Source: an uncultured Bacteroidota bacterium
GTDB taxonomy: Bacteria; Bacteroidota; Ignavibacteria; UBA10030; UBA8401
NCBI GenBank assembly: GCA_937920105.1
Contig: CALETH010000070.1
Span: forward strand, 1 to 64,000
Reading direction: 5' to 3'
DNA: 64,000 nucleotides
This document shows positions 18,104 to 27,207 of the stretch, piece after piece; the stretch's first letter is position 1; each line of letters begins with the position of its first letter. The translations under genes were made by a program, and so were the position numbers. The notes under the pieces were generated by a model. It did not search any database, was not told the origin of the DNA, and saw only the letters and a program-made list of their open reading frames with translations.

Positions 18104-19381
18104 ATGAAACTACAACCCCTCATCATACTCGTTTTTTTTATCACCAATCTTTCTTTTACTCAAACCACAACAGTTGATAAAATTGCTGCTGTTGTTGATA
18201 AAGAAATTATCACAGAATCGGATATACAATTTTCCATCCAACAATTAGTCATGCAAAATAAAATAGACCCGAAAACTCCGGGTTTGCGTGAACGAGTATT
18301 AGATGGATTGATAGATGAAAAACTTGTTCTTGCCAAAGCCATAGAAGATAGTGTTGTGGTCAGCAACGAAGAAGTTTCAGACCGTTTGGAACGACAAATT
18401 AATGGACTTATTCAACAACTTGGTTCTGCAGAAAAATTAGAAGAACTGTATAAAATGCCCATCAGCAGAATGAAACGAGATTATCAATTTAAAGAAATGA
18501 TACGCAAACAAATGCTCGTGCAAAAAATTCAACAAACACGGCAAATGTCTCTTTCCGTTTCATCACGCGAAGTGGAAGAATTTTTTACACAATACAAAGA
18601 CAGCATTCCCAACATTCCCACAGAGTACAAACTCAGTCACATTTACATTCAACCAAAACCAGATACACTGACGGAACAAAAAACTTATAATAAAGCATTA
18701 TCTGTTTTGGATAGCATAAAATCCGGCGGAGATTTTGCAGATTTTGCTCGTCGTTACTCTACTGACCCGGGTTCTTCTTCACAAGGTGGAGATTTGGGCT
18801 GGGTAAAACGTGGATTGTTTGTAAAAGAATTTGAAGAAGCAGTTTTTTCCATGAAAGAAAAAGAATATTCTAAACCCATCAAAACACAATATGGGTACCA
18901 CATTATTCAATTGTTGGAACGACGTGGAGAATCTGTTCATCCAAGACATATACTTTTTTCTATTGCCACATCTCAAGCAGATGATGATTCTGCGATTGCC
19001 TTGTTAAAAAAATTACGAGAACGAAGTTTGGCAGGAGAAAGTTTTGCAGTGTTGGCAAAAAAATATTCCGAAGACCCGGAAACAAAAGATATTGGCGGAG
19101 ATTTGGGAACTGTTACAGCAGAACAATTAGAAGGAACATTTCTCACAACAGTCCGCTCTCTTAAAGAAGGAGAAATCAGCGAGCCGCAAAAAATTACTAC
19201 GGGAAATAAATATGGATATCATATTATTTTAGTTCGTTCAATCATACCAGAACATTCTGTTGACCTTCAAAAAGATTATCAGCGATTAGAACAATTAGCG
19301 CTGCAATTTAAAAGCACCACACAATATCAACGTTGGTTAGAAGACTTGCGAAAAAGCATGTACTGGGAAAAGAAGGAGTAG
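18104..19381 (+). CDS. surA: SurA-like periplasmic chaperone/peptidyl-prolyl isomerase
   Basis: 425 residues, matching SurA in size and order: signal peptide (~1-20), N-terminal chaperone domain beginning VDKIAAVVDKEIITESDI, first PpiC domain (~173-270: LSHIYIQPK...GGDLGWVKRG...YGYHIIQL), second PpiC domain (~278-380: PRHILFSI...GGDLGTV...YGYHIILV), and a C-terminal helix. It escorts outer-membrane proteins to the BAM complex. It is the third gene of the parvulin cluster. A bidirectional terminator follows. Confidence 0.9.
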   Translation: MKLQPLIILVFFITNLSFTQTTTVDKIAAVVDKEIITESDIQFSIQQLVMQNKIDPKTPGLRERVLDGLIDEKLVLAKAIEDSVVVSNEEVSDRLERQINGLIQQLGSAEKLEELYKMPISRMKRDYQFKEMIRKQMLVQKIQQTRQMSLSVSSREVEEFFTQYKDSIPNIPTEYKLSHIYIQPKPDTLTEQKTYNKALSVLDSIKSGGDFADFARRYSTDPGSSSQGGDLGWVKRGLFVKEFEEAVFSMKEKEYSKPIKTQYGYHIIQLLERRGESVHPRHILFSIATSQADDDSAIALLKKLRERSLAGESFAVLAKKYSEDPETKDIGGDLGTVTAEQLEGTFLTTVRSLKEGEISEPQKITTGNKYGYHIILVRSIIPEHSVDLQKDYQRLEQLALQFKSTTQYQRWLEDLRKSMYWEKKE

Positions 19382-19404
19382 AAGATTTTGTCTTATAAAA
19401 AGAA

Positions 19405-19430
19405 AAACCATCTTTTTGCGAAGATGGTTT
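19405..19430. terminator. Bidirectional intrinsic terminator
   Basis: The stem aaaccatctt/aagatggttt (10 bp) has a 6-base loop tttgcg and A+T-rich flanks on both sides. It lies between the converging surA and VOC genes and can serve both. Confidence 0.8.
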
Positions 19431-19450
19431 ATAAAAAAAATATTTCTGCA

Positions 19451-19834
19451 TTATTTGTTTGAATGCAAACCAATAGAATTTCCTTCTGTATCAATAAAAA
19501 ACGCCATGTAACCATTTTCACCAATAGAGGTTTTTGGCATCGTAACTTCCCCACCGGCTTTATTTATTTTTTTCAATACAACATTTAAATCAGGATTTGC
19601 ATTGAGATAAACTACTGTTCCTGTTTTGCTTGGTTTGTGCATTTTGCTTTTGCATAGACCACCATTTGCTTTACCGCTGCCGGCTTTCCACGGAAAAAAA
19701 GCCATTTCCATTCCCATCATTTCCATCGTATCCATTTTTTTAATTCCAAAAACTTTCTCGTAAAATTTTTTTGCACGGTTCAAATCTTTCACGGGAATTT
19801 CAAACCAGTTGAGTGAGTTTTCGTTTGGTTTCAT
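19451..19834 (-). CDS. VOC (glyoxalase/bleomycin-resistance fold) protein
   Basis: 127 residues with one VOC module pair: LNWFEIPVKDLNRAKKFYEKVFG at the N-terminus, FFPW in the middle, and VVYLNANPDLNVVLKKINKAGGEVTMPKTSIG...GYMAFFIDTEGNSIGLHSN at the C-terminus. This is the YdcJ/YwbC-like short family of metal-dependent or binding proteins; the exact substrate cannot be told. It is a lone leftward gene between rightward envelope genes. Confidence 0.88.
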   Translation of the reverse strand: MKPNENSLNWFEIPVKDLNRAKKFYEKVFGIKKMDTMEMMGMEMAFFPWKAGSGKANGGLCKSKMHKPSKTGTVVYLNANPDLNVVLKKINKAGGEVTMPKTSIGENGYMAFFIDTEGNSIGLHSNK

Positions 19835-19924
19835 AAGATGACACCTTTCAATTAAGAGTTAATAAGTGTAAATTAATTGTAGTAAATGCTAACAAAATAA
19901 ATTTTGAGAAACAAGAATAAAAAA

Positions 19925-22054
19925 ATGAAACACAGCATCTCTTTAATAATAGTCCTTTGTTTGCACGGCATTCTTTTTTCGCAAGACACAACAAAAATTA
20001 TTCCATTAGAAGAAGTAACAATAACATCACTTCGTCAAACCGAAAAAGCACAAGAAGCTCCGCTTTCTATTACCACCATTTCCGGAAAAGAACTTTCACA
20101 ACTTCGCGGAAATGGAATTGATGAAGCACTCAACAATGTTTCCGGAGTCATTGCACAATCTCGTACTGGCGGACAAGATGTTCGTATCATCATACGCGGT
20201 TTCGGAGCAAGAGGTGCAGGAGAGCGTTCCAACGCCGGAACATCACGAGGCATCCGCATTCTTTCGGATGGAATTCCGGAAACCGAACCCGATGGACGCA
20301 CATCGTTTGATTTGATTGATATGAGTACTGCATCAAAAATAGAAATACTTCGTTCCAACGTTTCTTCGTTATGGGGAAATGCTGCCGGCGGAGTTATTAA
20401 TGTAAGTTCAATTCCCGAAGAAAATCACACATCAATTTCATTACAAAATCTTACCGGAAGTTTTGGGTTTCAAAAAAATGTCGCAGCATTCAATCTACCA
20501 ATTCATCACGGGAAAACATTTTTTTCTATAACAAAAAATACTTTTTCCGGATGGAGAGACCATTCGCGTTCAGAACGCACAGCATTTAACGGTGGAATTG
20601 TTTCTGCGTTGGATGAAAAAACTCGATTAGGAATATTTCTTTTGGGAACAAAATCATTTTTTCAAATTGCCGGACCAATTACAAAAAGTCAGTATAACAC
20701 AACACCCCAACAAGCAAACACAACATATTCTCCCAATTATATTGAACGCGATGAACGAAGAAATAATACATTGGGAAGATTGGGTTTTACCATAGAACAT
20801 CAATTTAATCAACAACATGAAATTTCTGCGATGACGTACGTAAATCCAAAATTTCTTCAACGTTCGGAAAGAAATACGTGGAGAGATTTTACGCGTTATC
20901 ATGTTGGAGGAAATTTTATTTATCGCAACACGCAACAATTCACGCCATCGTTACACAACAAATTTATTGTTGGTGTAGATGAAGCATATCAAGATGGAGC
21001 AGTGTTGTTTTATTCGTTACAAAATGGAGAGCGTGGAACAACGCTGCGAGATAATAAACGAGAAGGAGCAAATAATTTCGGAACATTTTTTCAAAATGAA
21101 TTATCCATACAAGAAAAATTCAACATTGTTGCTGGTGGAAGATATGACAACATCACGTACTATTATGAAAGTTTTGTAAATTCGAATTTGAGTGATAAAA
21201 AATCATTCACACATTTTACACCAAAACTTGGACTTTCATACAGAATGTCTCCACTACAAACACTCTACTCATCAATAAGCGGAGGCGTTGAAGTTCCTGC
21301 TGGAAATGAAACTGACCCACCAAGTACATTTGGCGAAGATACGGTGTACGCAATCAATCCATTATTGCAGCCAATTCTTTCATCAACAATAGAAGTTGGA
21401 ACAAAACACATTCTTCTTTTTGATGAACCGTTCATTCGTTCTTTCAATTATGATATTGCAGTGTATTTCATTCAAACAAAAAATGATATCATTCCATATC
21501 GTGACGGAAGATTTTATTTTACTGCCGGAAAAACAAACCGAACGGGAATTGAAGTGAGTGGAAATGCAGAAACCTTTCGCAATCTTTTTCTGCAAACATC
21601 GTTCACCTATTCAAAAAATCTATATAAAGAATATCGAATAGATTCTGTTCATTATAATGCAAACGCTGCGGGAAAATTTATTGATTTAAGCGGAAATCTC
21701 ATTGCAGGAATTCCCGAATTTAGTTATTTTTTGGGAATGAAATATCAATTTCCATTTCAATTATCGGTTGATGTAAACGTAAGAGGAATGGGTTCATATT
21801 ATGCAGATGATGCAAATACAATATCAATTCCATCATACTCTATTATAAGTACAAGTATTGGATATGAACAGACACTTGTGAAAAATCTTTCTTTAAAAAC
21901 ATTTCTTACAATAAATAATCTTATAGATGAAAAGTATATCAGTTCCGTCTATATAAATCCACAAATTCCGGCAAACGGTGAACCAGCATATATTGAACCC
22001 GGATTACCACGAACTATAACCTTCGGAATTTCATTACAATGGGGAGATAAATAA
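19925..22054 (+). CDS. TonB-dependent outer-membrane receptor
   Basis: About 709 residues from the ATG at 19925 (a TTG 21 bases upstream is less likely). The signal peptide ISLIIVLCLHGILFS is followed by a TonB-box-like stretch (LEEVTITSLRQ), a plug domain (~45-170: SITTISGKELSQL...VRIIIRGFGARG...IEILRSNVSSLWGNAAGGVINV) and a 22-strand barrel ending in an aromatic-rich C-terminus (ISLQWGDK). The order resembles FecA/siderophore or cofactor receptors; the ligand is unknown. A small secreted protein follows 1 base after the stop. Confidence 0.93.
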   Translation: MKHSISLIIVLCLHGILFSQDTTKIIPLEEVTITSLRQTEKAQEAPLSITTISGKELSQLRGNGIDEALNNVSGVIAQSRTGGQDVRIIIRGFGARGAGERSNAGTSRGIRILSDGIPETEPDGRTSFDLIDMSTASKIEILRSNVSSLWGNAAGGVINVSSIPEENHTSISLQNLTGSFGFQKNVAAFNLPIHHGKTFFSITKNTFSGWRDHSRSERTAFNGGIVSALDEKTRLGIFLLGTKSFFQIAGPITKSQYNTTPQQANTTYSPNYIERDERRNNTLGRLGFTIEHQFNQQHEISAMTYVNPKFLQRSERNTWRDFTRYHVGGNFIYRNTQQFTPSLHNKFIVGVDEAYQDGAVLFYSLQNGERGTTLRDNKREGANNFGTFFQNELSIQEKFNIVAGGRYDNITYYYESFVNSNLSDKKSFTHFTPKLGLSYRMSPLQTLYSSISGGVEVPAGNETDPPSTFGEDTVYAINPLLQPILSSTIEVGTKHILLFDEPFIRSFNYDIAVYFIQTKNDIIPYRDGRFYFTAGKTNRTGIEVSGNAETFRNLFLQTSFTYSKNLYKEYRIDSVHYNANAAGKFIDLSGNLIAGIPEFSYFLGMKYQFPFQLSVDVNVRGMGSYYADDANTISIPSYSIISTSIGYEQTLVKNLSLKTFLTINNLIDEKYISSVYINPQIPANGEPAYIEPGLPRTITFGISLQWGDK

Positions 22055-22055
22055 T

Positions 22056-22466
22056 ATGATAAACGCACTCAAAAGCATTTTATGTTACTTTATAATTTTA
22101 TTATGTTGCAATTTTGCAGTTAATGCACAATTAAATAATAAAAAAATAATTTCTGCACCATCTTCAATTCCACCAAACCACGCAAATATTGTTGGTACAA
22201 TAATTTTTATTGATACATTGCGTTCGGATGAAACGAAACCAACCCGTGCTTTGGTACAAATAGATACTGTAAAAGGATATGGGATGGCATTTCCAACACT
22301 ATTTTCTCATGAAGAGAGAATAATGATTAATTTTTCTCAATTATCTGGCTTATGCGTTGGTTCAAAATTTTCTGCCAATGTGAGAGGAATGGAATCAATG
22401 ATGGTAGAAAACGAATCACAAAAAATAATTTACACGGTTAATTATTATAAAAGATTGAGAAAATAG
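22056..22466 (+). CDS. Small secreted hypothetical protein
   Basis: 136 residues with a clear signal peptide (ILCYFIILLCCNFAVNA, cleavage near residue 24). The mature part is beta-rich (ANIVGTIIFIDTLRS, ALVQIDTVKGYG, KIIYTVNYYKRL), suggesting a small OB-like or beta-barrel fold. It begins 1 base after the TonB receptor stop, so it is probably co-translated with it and may act in the same uptake route. I do not recognise a family. Confidence 0.65.
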   Translation: MINALKSILCYFIILLCCNFAVNAQLNNKKIISAPSSIPPNHANIVGTIIFIDTLRSDETKPTRALVQIDTVKGYGMAFPTLFSHEERIMINFSQLSGLCVGSKFSANVRGMESMMVENESQKIIYTVNYYKRLRK

Positions 22467-22480
22467 TGTAGTGAGTATTT

Positions 22481-22512
22481 CGTCATTCCCGCATGTTTTT
22501 AGCGGGAATCCA
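22481..22512. repeat. REP-like dispersed palindrome
   Basis: gtcattcccgcatg and agcgggaatcca form a compact stem-loop in the 77-base gap; this is the simplest copy of the family. Confidence 0.75.
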
Positions 22513-22543
22513 TGTATATGTTTAACTAAAATAAAAAATAATT

Positions 22544-23212
22544 ATGTATAACACGATAAAACCAATAATATATTTTTTAATAATCGTTAATTACAACGTT
22601 TTCGCACAATCTGATTATTCAGCATCAGAAATTATGGAAAATGTGCAAAAAAAATATTCTACAATTACCACAGCAACAGCAAAATTTACACAAACAACAT
22701 CATTCAAATATGCAAAAATTGAACAATCCTCTGTTGGTACGGTAACAATGAAAAAAGGAAATAATTTTCGCATCGAAACAGAACAACAAACCATTGTTAC
22801 TGATGGTAAAACCGTGTGGTTCTATTCGCCAATCAATAAACAAGTGTTGATAAGTACCTATCAACAAAAAGAGCAAACACTTTCTCCCGATAAATTTCTT
22901 TTTAATCTTCCGAATGATTATGCTGGAACAATTGTCAATGAAGAAACAAAATCCGTTGGTGCAGATGTTGTTCTTAAACTCGTTCCAAAAGAAAAAAGCA
23001 AAAATGCTCAATTCATTAAATCCTTAAAAGTATGGGTTGTAGAAGATGATTGGAGCGTACGCAAGATTGAATATATTGATGCTAATGAAACACGAACAAC
23101 ATATACACTTACATCATTAGAATTCAACAAAAAAATCTCTGATGAAGTATTTCAATTTACAATACCAAAAGATGTAGAAGTTGTTGACCTTCGTAAAAAA
23201 GTAGGTGAGTAA
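22544..23212 (+). CDS. lolA: LolA-like outer-membrane lipoprotein carrier
   Basis: 222 residues. After a signal peptide (IIYFLIIVNYNVFA), the sequence has the LolA fold pattern: IMENVQKKYSTITTATAKFTQTT, GTVTMKKGNNFRIE, QTIVTDGKTVWFYSPINKQV, and a C-terminal SVRKIEYIDANETRTTYTLTSL. LolA carries lipoproteins across the periplasm from LolCDE to the outer membrane. It sits among other envelope genes but in its own apparent transcription unit. Confidence 0.88.
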   Translation: MYNTIKPIIYFLIIVNYNVFAQSDYSASEIMENVQKKYSTITTATAKFTQTTSFKYAKIEQSSVGTVTMKKGNNFRIETEQQTIVTDGKTVWFYSPINKQVLISTYQQKEQTLSPDKFLFNLPNDYAGTIVNEETKSVGADVVLKLVPKEKSKNAQFIKSLKVWVVEDDWSVRKIEYIDANETRTTYTLTSLEFNKKISDEVFQFTIPKDVEVVDLRKKVGE

Positions 23213-23279
23213 ATAAGTAGATGAGTATTTGAGTAGTTAAGAATAAATCTACAATCTTGTATCCAGAATAAAAAAAATC

Positions 23280-24284
23280 ATGAAAAATGCTAAAAATGTT
23301 TTACAACTTATCGTAAGTTTAATTATCGCTTCCGGATTTCTCTATTTTGCTTTTCGCGGAAAAGACCTTTCTCAACTTTGGGATTCTCTCACACAAATTC
23401 ATTGGATTTGGTTTATCATTTTATTTTTTGGTGGAATATTAAGTCACTATCTTCGTGCATGGAGATGGAAATATCTTTTATATCCCATAAAAGAAAACAT
23501 AAAAGTACGCAACGCATTTTCCGCAGTCATGATTGGATATTTAGTCAATAATGTATTGCCTCGTGTTGGTGAGTTGGTAAGACCGTATGCAATCGGAAAA
23601 TTAGAACATGTTCCAAAAACCGCCGTTTTTGGAACCGTAGTGTTAGAAAGAATTTTAGATATCATCACCTTCTTTTTTATTTTGATGGTCGTATTTTTTT
23701 TCTACGCAGATTCTTTTGCAACATTGTTTCCAACCATCGCTTCGTTAGAACCACTATTTCTCATTGGCTCTATCGTTATGCTTATTATTTTTGTGTTGAT
23801 GTTTTTCAAAGCAGATAGATTTTTTTCTCTTCTCAAAAAAATTCTTTCCATTCTTCCTAAAAAATTTCATGCACGTATAGATTCATTACTTGATTCATTT
23901 ATTTCCGGATTTGCAGCAGCAAAAAATCCTACCAATTTTTTTGTGATAGCAATTTCCAGCATATTAATTTGGAGTTTATATATTGCACTTATCTATATTC
24001 CATTTTTCGCTTATGAATTAACAAATTTAAATTTCGGAGCAGCAGCAATTCTTATGGTTGCTTCAAGTGTTGCTGTTGCACTGCCAACGCCAAATGGATT
24101 GGGAACGTATCACTCTTTTGCATCCTACACACTGACACAACTTTTTAAAGTGAATCCAATTACTGCATTAAGTTATGCTCTTTACACACATGGGGTTGGT
24201 TTTCTTGCAACAACGGTGGTGGGATTATATTTTGTGGTGAAAGATAAAATTTATATTAAAGATGTTCAAAAAAGTGAGCAATGA
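23280..24284 (+). CDS. YbhN/UPF0104-like (LPG synthase TM-type) membrane protein
   Basis: 334 residues with about eight membrane segments. Conserved elements include HYLRAWRWKYLL (~59-70), the MIGYLVNNVLPRVGELVRPY motif (~84-104) and the VALPTPNGLGTYH loop (~259-272). This is the flippase-like domain shared by lysylphosphatidylglycerol synthase and YbhN; members are thought to handle lipid-linked substrates, but the true substrate here is unknown. Its TGA overlaps the next ATG (ATGA). Confidence 0.85.
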   Translation: MKNAKNVLQLIVSLIIASGFLYFAFRGKDLSQLWDSLTQIHWIWFIILFFGGILSHYLRAWRWKYLLYPIKENIKVRNAFSAVMIGYLVNNVLPRVGELVRPYAIGKLEHVPKTAVFGTVVLERILDIITFFFILMVVFFFYADSFATLFPTIASLEPLFLIGSIVMLIIFVLMFFKADRFFSLLKKILSILPKKFHARIDSLLDSFISGFAAAKNPTNFFVIAISSILIWSLYIALIYIPFFAYELTNLNFGAAAILMVASSVAVALPTPNGLGTYHSFASYTLTQLFKVNPITALSYALYTHGVGFLATTVVGLYFVVKDKIYIKDVQKSEQ

Positions 24285-24928
24285 AGTTCAAAATAATATC
24301 TCTTCTTTTTTTTCTACAAATGTATTCTTTCGCGAAAGAAAACTCTTTTGCAATTTTTTTAGGAATGGGAGTGAACCAAACAGTAGCACCACGTGTTACG
24401 GATTTTGTAAGTTCGCTGAATGGTTTTCAAGAAAATAGTTTTGCAACAACCGTAGAATTTTTTGGTGGATGCGAATTTCCTTTAGATACTGTGTTAGGTG
24501 GAAAAATTGAGTATTCATATCTTTTTAAATTGTACACAATACCATCGCAACAGGGAGGTGCGTACACACTTTTTTACAAGATTCACTCTCCAACGATAAT
24601 TGTGCATTATGTATTTTCGGGAAATGGATATTTTTTAAAATTTGGTGGCGGAGTTGGATATTGCAGAGGAGAAGTAGATTTTTTTCAGCCGTTATTTTCT
24701 ACAACAACACACTATTCATCAAACGGAGTGGGATTACAAGTAGAAGGTGTTGCACAAACAACATTAGGAGATAATCTTTTTGGATATATTAATGCGAATA
24801 TGCGGGGAAATTTTTTAGGTGATGTAAAAGACAGCAACGGAAAAAATTTACAAACGCTGAATACAACTGCTGTATCACTTTCATCATTTTCTATTGGTTT
24901 GAGATTTGGTGTGATATATTATTTTTAA
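24281..24928 (+). CDS. Outer-membrane beta-barrel protein, 215 aa
   Basis: A signal peptide (IISLLFFLQMYSFAKE) is followed by amphipathic strands typical of a small 8-10-stranded barrel (FAIFLGMGVNQ, FLKFGGGVGYC, GYINANMRGNF) and a terminal aromatic strand (SIGLRFGVIYYF). The length and C-terminal Phe fit OmpA/OmpW-sized barrels. It is coupled by ATGA to the membrane protein upstream, which suggests a joint role in the envelope, but no function can be assigned. Confidence 0.75.
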   Translation: MKFKIISLLFFLQMYSFAKENSFAIFLGMGVNQTVAPRVTDFVSSLNGFQENSFATTVEFFGGCEFPLDTVLGGKIEYSYLFKLYTIPSQQGGAYTLFYKIHSPTIIVHYVFSGNGYFLKFGGGVGYCRGEVDFFQPLFSTTTHYSSNGVGLQVEGVAQTTLGDNLFGYINANMRGNFLGDVKDSNGKNLQTLNTTAVSLSSFSIGLRFGVIYYF

Positions 24929-24931
24929 CAT

Positions 24932-24993
24932 CGTCATTCCCACATGTCCCGTTGTACGGGATGCCGTACCAACGGCATTTTTAGCGGGAATCC
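24932..24993. repeat. REP-like dispersed palindrome, compound form
   Basis: The outer stem cgtcattccc/gcgggaatcc encloses two further hairpins, tcccgttgtacggga and atgccgtaccaacggcat. It is the longest copy in the window. Confidence 0.75.
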
Positions 24994-25030
24994 AGAAAAA
25001 CAATTAACAATATTTATACAGGAAAAATCC

Positions 25031-25609
25031 ATGAAAACAATTTTCATATTCATCATCATTTTTACAACAACACTTCTTTCACAAACATTACAGAAAGGCG
25101 AACACGTGGACACAACAAAAACTGGTTTAGTTACCATAGAAACATCAATGGGAAAAATCGTCATTCAATTAAATGACGAAGCAGCACCAAAACACTCTGC
25201 AAATTTTCGCAAACTTGCACAAGACGGATTTTATGAAAACACAACATTTCATCGTGTAATTCCACAATTTATGATTCAAGGTGGTGACCCAAATTCTAAA
25301 GATGATGACCGTTCTAATGATGGAATGGGTGGACCGGATTATAGAATAGATGCAGAAATTGGTTTACCACATGAAAGAGGTGTGATTGCCGCAGCACGAC
25401 AAGGTGATATGGTAAATCCAGAAAAAAAATCCAACGGAAGCCAATTTTATATCACCGTTGTTCCCACACCACATTTGGATGGAGAATATTCTGTTTTCGG
25501 AAAAGTGGTAGAAGGAATGGATGTTGTTGATAAAATTGTTGCAGTTCCAAAAGATGGTCGTGATAATCCGATAGAAAAAGTTATAATTAAAAAAGTAACT
25601 GTGAAGTAA
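25031..25609 (+). CDS. Periplasmic cyclophilin-type peptidyl-prolyl isomerase
   Basis: 192 residues from the ATG at 25031, preceded by GGAAAA; the open frame runs further upstream through the REP element but that start is rejected. The signal peptide (TIFIFIIIFTTTLLSQ) is followed by a full cyclophilin domain: FYENTTFHRVIPQFMIQGGDP with the catalytic Arg, GVIAAARQ, SNGSQFYITVVPTPHLDG and YSVFGKVVEGMDVVDKI. It speeds prolyl isomerisation in the periplasm, beside the parvulin cluster upstream. Confidence 0.93.
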   Translation: MKTIFIFIIIFTTTLLSQTLQKGEHVDTTKTGLVTIETSMGKIVIQLNDEAAPKHSANFRKLAQDGFYENTTFHRVIPQFMIQGGDPNSKDDDRSNDGMGGPDYRIDAEIGLPHERGVIAAARQGDMVNPEKKSNGSQFYITVVPTPHLDGEYSVFGKVVEGMDVVDKIVAVPKDGRDNPIEKVIIKKVTVK

Positions 25610-25616
25610 AACATTA

Positions 25617-25647
25617 GACTACAAAAGTTTTTAAAACTTTTGTAGTC
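25617..25647. repeat. Perfect 14-bp palindrome
   Basis: gactacaaaagttt and aaacttttgtagtc flank a 3-base centre. One half recurs at 7174-7198. It may end transcription of the cyclophilin gene, though the following bases are not a T tract. Confidence 0.6.
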
Positions 25648-25658
25648 ATAAAAGTACA

Positions 25659-26663
25659 ATGGCAAAAACAAAAGAAAAATTTGATAGTCTATCTCTACTT
25701 GCTTCCATCAACAATAAAAAATTTTCACCACTCTATTTTTTTTATGGTGAAGAAGATTTTTTAATAGAAGAACTTGTGGATGCAATTATTGCCAACGCTG
25801 TTGAACCATCTACCAAAGAATTTAATTTTGATATTCTCTACGGAAACGAAGTAAGCGGAAAACAAGTTGTTGCACTTGCATCATCCTATCCAATGATGGC
25901 TGAACGGCGTATTGTAATTGTAAAAGATATAGAACGCCTTAGCGATAAAGAAGTATTAGAAGGATATTGCGAAAAACCATCATCAACAACGGTGCTTGTT
26001 CTTCTTGCAAAAGAACCGGATATGAGAAGAAAACCATATCCAACATTAAAGAAACATGCTGTTGGTGGAGAGTTTTCGCGATTGTATGATAACCAAGTTC
26101 AACAATGGATTGAACAGCGTTGTAAAAAACTTGGATATAAAATTTCTCCTGAAGCCATTGCAATACTTCATTTCTACGTTGGAAATTCTTTGCGGGAAAA
26201 TGCGAATGAATTGGAAAAACTTCAATTAGCATTAGGAGAAAAAAAAGTTATAGAAGTAAAAGATGTTGAAAATGTTGTCGGAGTTTCGCGAGAGTTCACG
26301 GTATTTGAACTTGCCAATGCTGTGGGAGAAAAAAATACTACGCGTGCTTTTTCTATCGTTGAACGATTATTGCAAAATGGTGAATCTGCAGTGTTAATGA
26401 TAACCACACTCACCCGTCATTTTATTATTTTGTGGAAACTTTCCGAACTTGTTCGCTCTTCATCTTCTGATGCAGAAATGGCACAAAAAGTTGGAGTACA
26501 TCCATTTTTTCTCAATCAATATAAAACACATCTAAAAAAATATTCTATTAGTGCAATAGAAAAAAGTTTTTTATCTTTGGTTATTGCCGATGAGAAATTG
26601 AAAACTGTTTCAATAGAAGTGAGAACAATTCTCTTTACAATGTTAACAGAAATTATGTCTTAA
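25659..26663 (+). CDS. holA: DNA polymerase III delta subunit
   Basis: 334 residues, the usual length. HolA opens the sliding clamp within the clamp-loader complex. Typical elements are the N-terminal SPLYFFYGEEDFLIEELVDAI, the AAA+-like central VVALASSYPMMAERRIVIVKDIERL, EPDMRRKPYPTLKKHA, and the C-terminal helical bundle with FELANAVGEKNTTRAF and LWKLSELV. Walker motifs are degenerate, as in all delta subunits. Confidence 0.93.
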   Translation: MAKTKEKFDSLSLLASINNKKFSPLYFFYGEEDFLIEELVDAIIANAVEPSTKEFNFDILYGNEVSGKQVVALASSYPMMAERRIVIVKDIERLSDKEVLEGYCEKPSSTTVLVLLAKEPDMRRKPYPTLKKHAVGGEFSRLYDNQVQQWIEQRCKKLGYKISPEAIAILHFYVGNSLRENANELEKLQLALGEKKVIEVKDVENVVGVSREFTVFELANAVGEKNTTRAFSIVERLLQNGESAVLMITTLTRHFIILWKLSELVRSSSSDAEMAQKVGVHPFFLNQYKTHLKKYSISAIEKSFLSLVIADEKLKTVSIEVRTILFTMLTEIMS

Positions 26664-26673
26664 AAAATTACTT

Positions 26674-26698
26674 TGTTATTCCTGCAAACACAGGAATA
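26674..26698. repeat. REP-like dispersed palindrome, short variant
   Basis: gttattcctgcaaacacaggaata is a shorter, diverged member of the gtcattcccgc family. Confidence 0.5.
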
Positions 26699-26721
26699 TA
26701 GTATAAAAAGGAAAAACATTT

Positions 26722-27033
26722 ATGCCAACCTATCAATATCGTTGCACAAACTGCAATCACACATTAGAAGAATTTCAAAAGATGAGTGATGAGCCATTAA
26801 CAGAATGTCCATCCTGCAAAACGAAAAACTTAGTTCGTGTGATTGGGGTTGGTGGTGGAATGATTTTTAAAGGGAGTGGATTTTATTTAACGGATTATAA
26901 AAATGCCCCGTCAACGAAAACAACAAGTTCTTCTACGAAAAAAACAGAAGAGGTAAAAACGGAAACACCAAAAGCAGAAAAAGGTGAAACGTCTACAAAG
27001 ACGGAAACTTCTTCGTCTACTTCCACAATATAA
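26722..27033 (+). CDS. FmdB-type zinc-ribbon protein
   Basis: 103 residues. The N-terminal zinc ribbon has CTNC (residues 8-11) and CPSCK (~29-33), followed by IGVGGGMIFKGSGFYLTDYK, the FmdB hallmark. The last ~45 residues are low-complexity Lys/Thr/Ser/Glu, probably disordered. FmdB-like proteins are possible regulators or RNA-associated factors; function is not settled. It is the last chromosomal gene before the tRNA and the prophage. Confidence 0.9.
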   Translation: MPTYQYRCTNCNHTLEEFQKMSDEPLTECPSCKTKNLVRVIGVGGGMIFKGSGFYLTDYKNAPSTKTTSSSTKKTEEVKTETPKAEKGETSTKTETSSSTSTI

Positions 27034-27078
27034 ATCTTGCAAACTCGCTACGGGTTTTTTATATTATACATCCTTTCT

Positions 27079-27152
27079 GTGCCTGTAGCTCAACTGGATA
27101 GAGCAACAGCCTTCTAAGCTGTAGGTTATTGGTTCGATTCCAATCAGGCACA
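27079..27152 (+). tRNA. tRNA-Arg (anticodon TCT)
   Basis: Cloverleaf: acceptor GTGCCTG/CAGGCAC, D stem GCTC/GAGC, anticodon stem ACAGC/GCTGT around the loop CTTCTAA (anticodon TCT, reading AGA), T stem ATTGG/CCAAT with loop TTCGATT, discriminator A. The CCA end is not encoded. A phage integrase gene starts 55 bases away, so this is the likely attachment site. Confidence 0.95.
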
Positions 27153-27207
27153 CTGATTTTATTGATTGACTTTGTTGCTTCAGATTTATACTGCCAAAAA
27201 ACTGCCA

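Noticed and set aside
20035..20358. Leftward ORF inside the TonB receptor gene
   Set aside because: It is a shadow of a well-supported gene on the other strand, with no ribosome site or domain.
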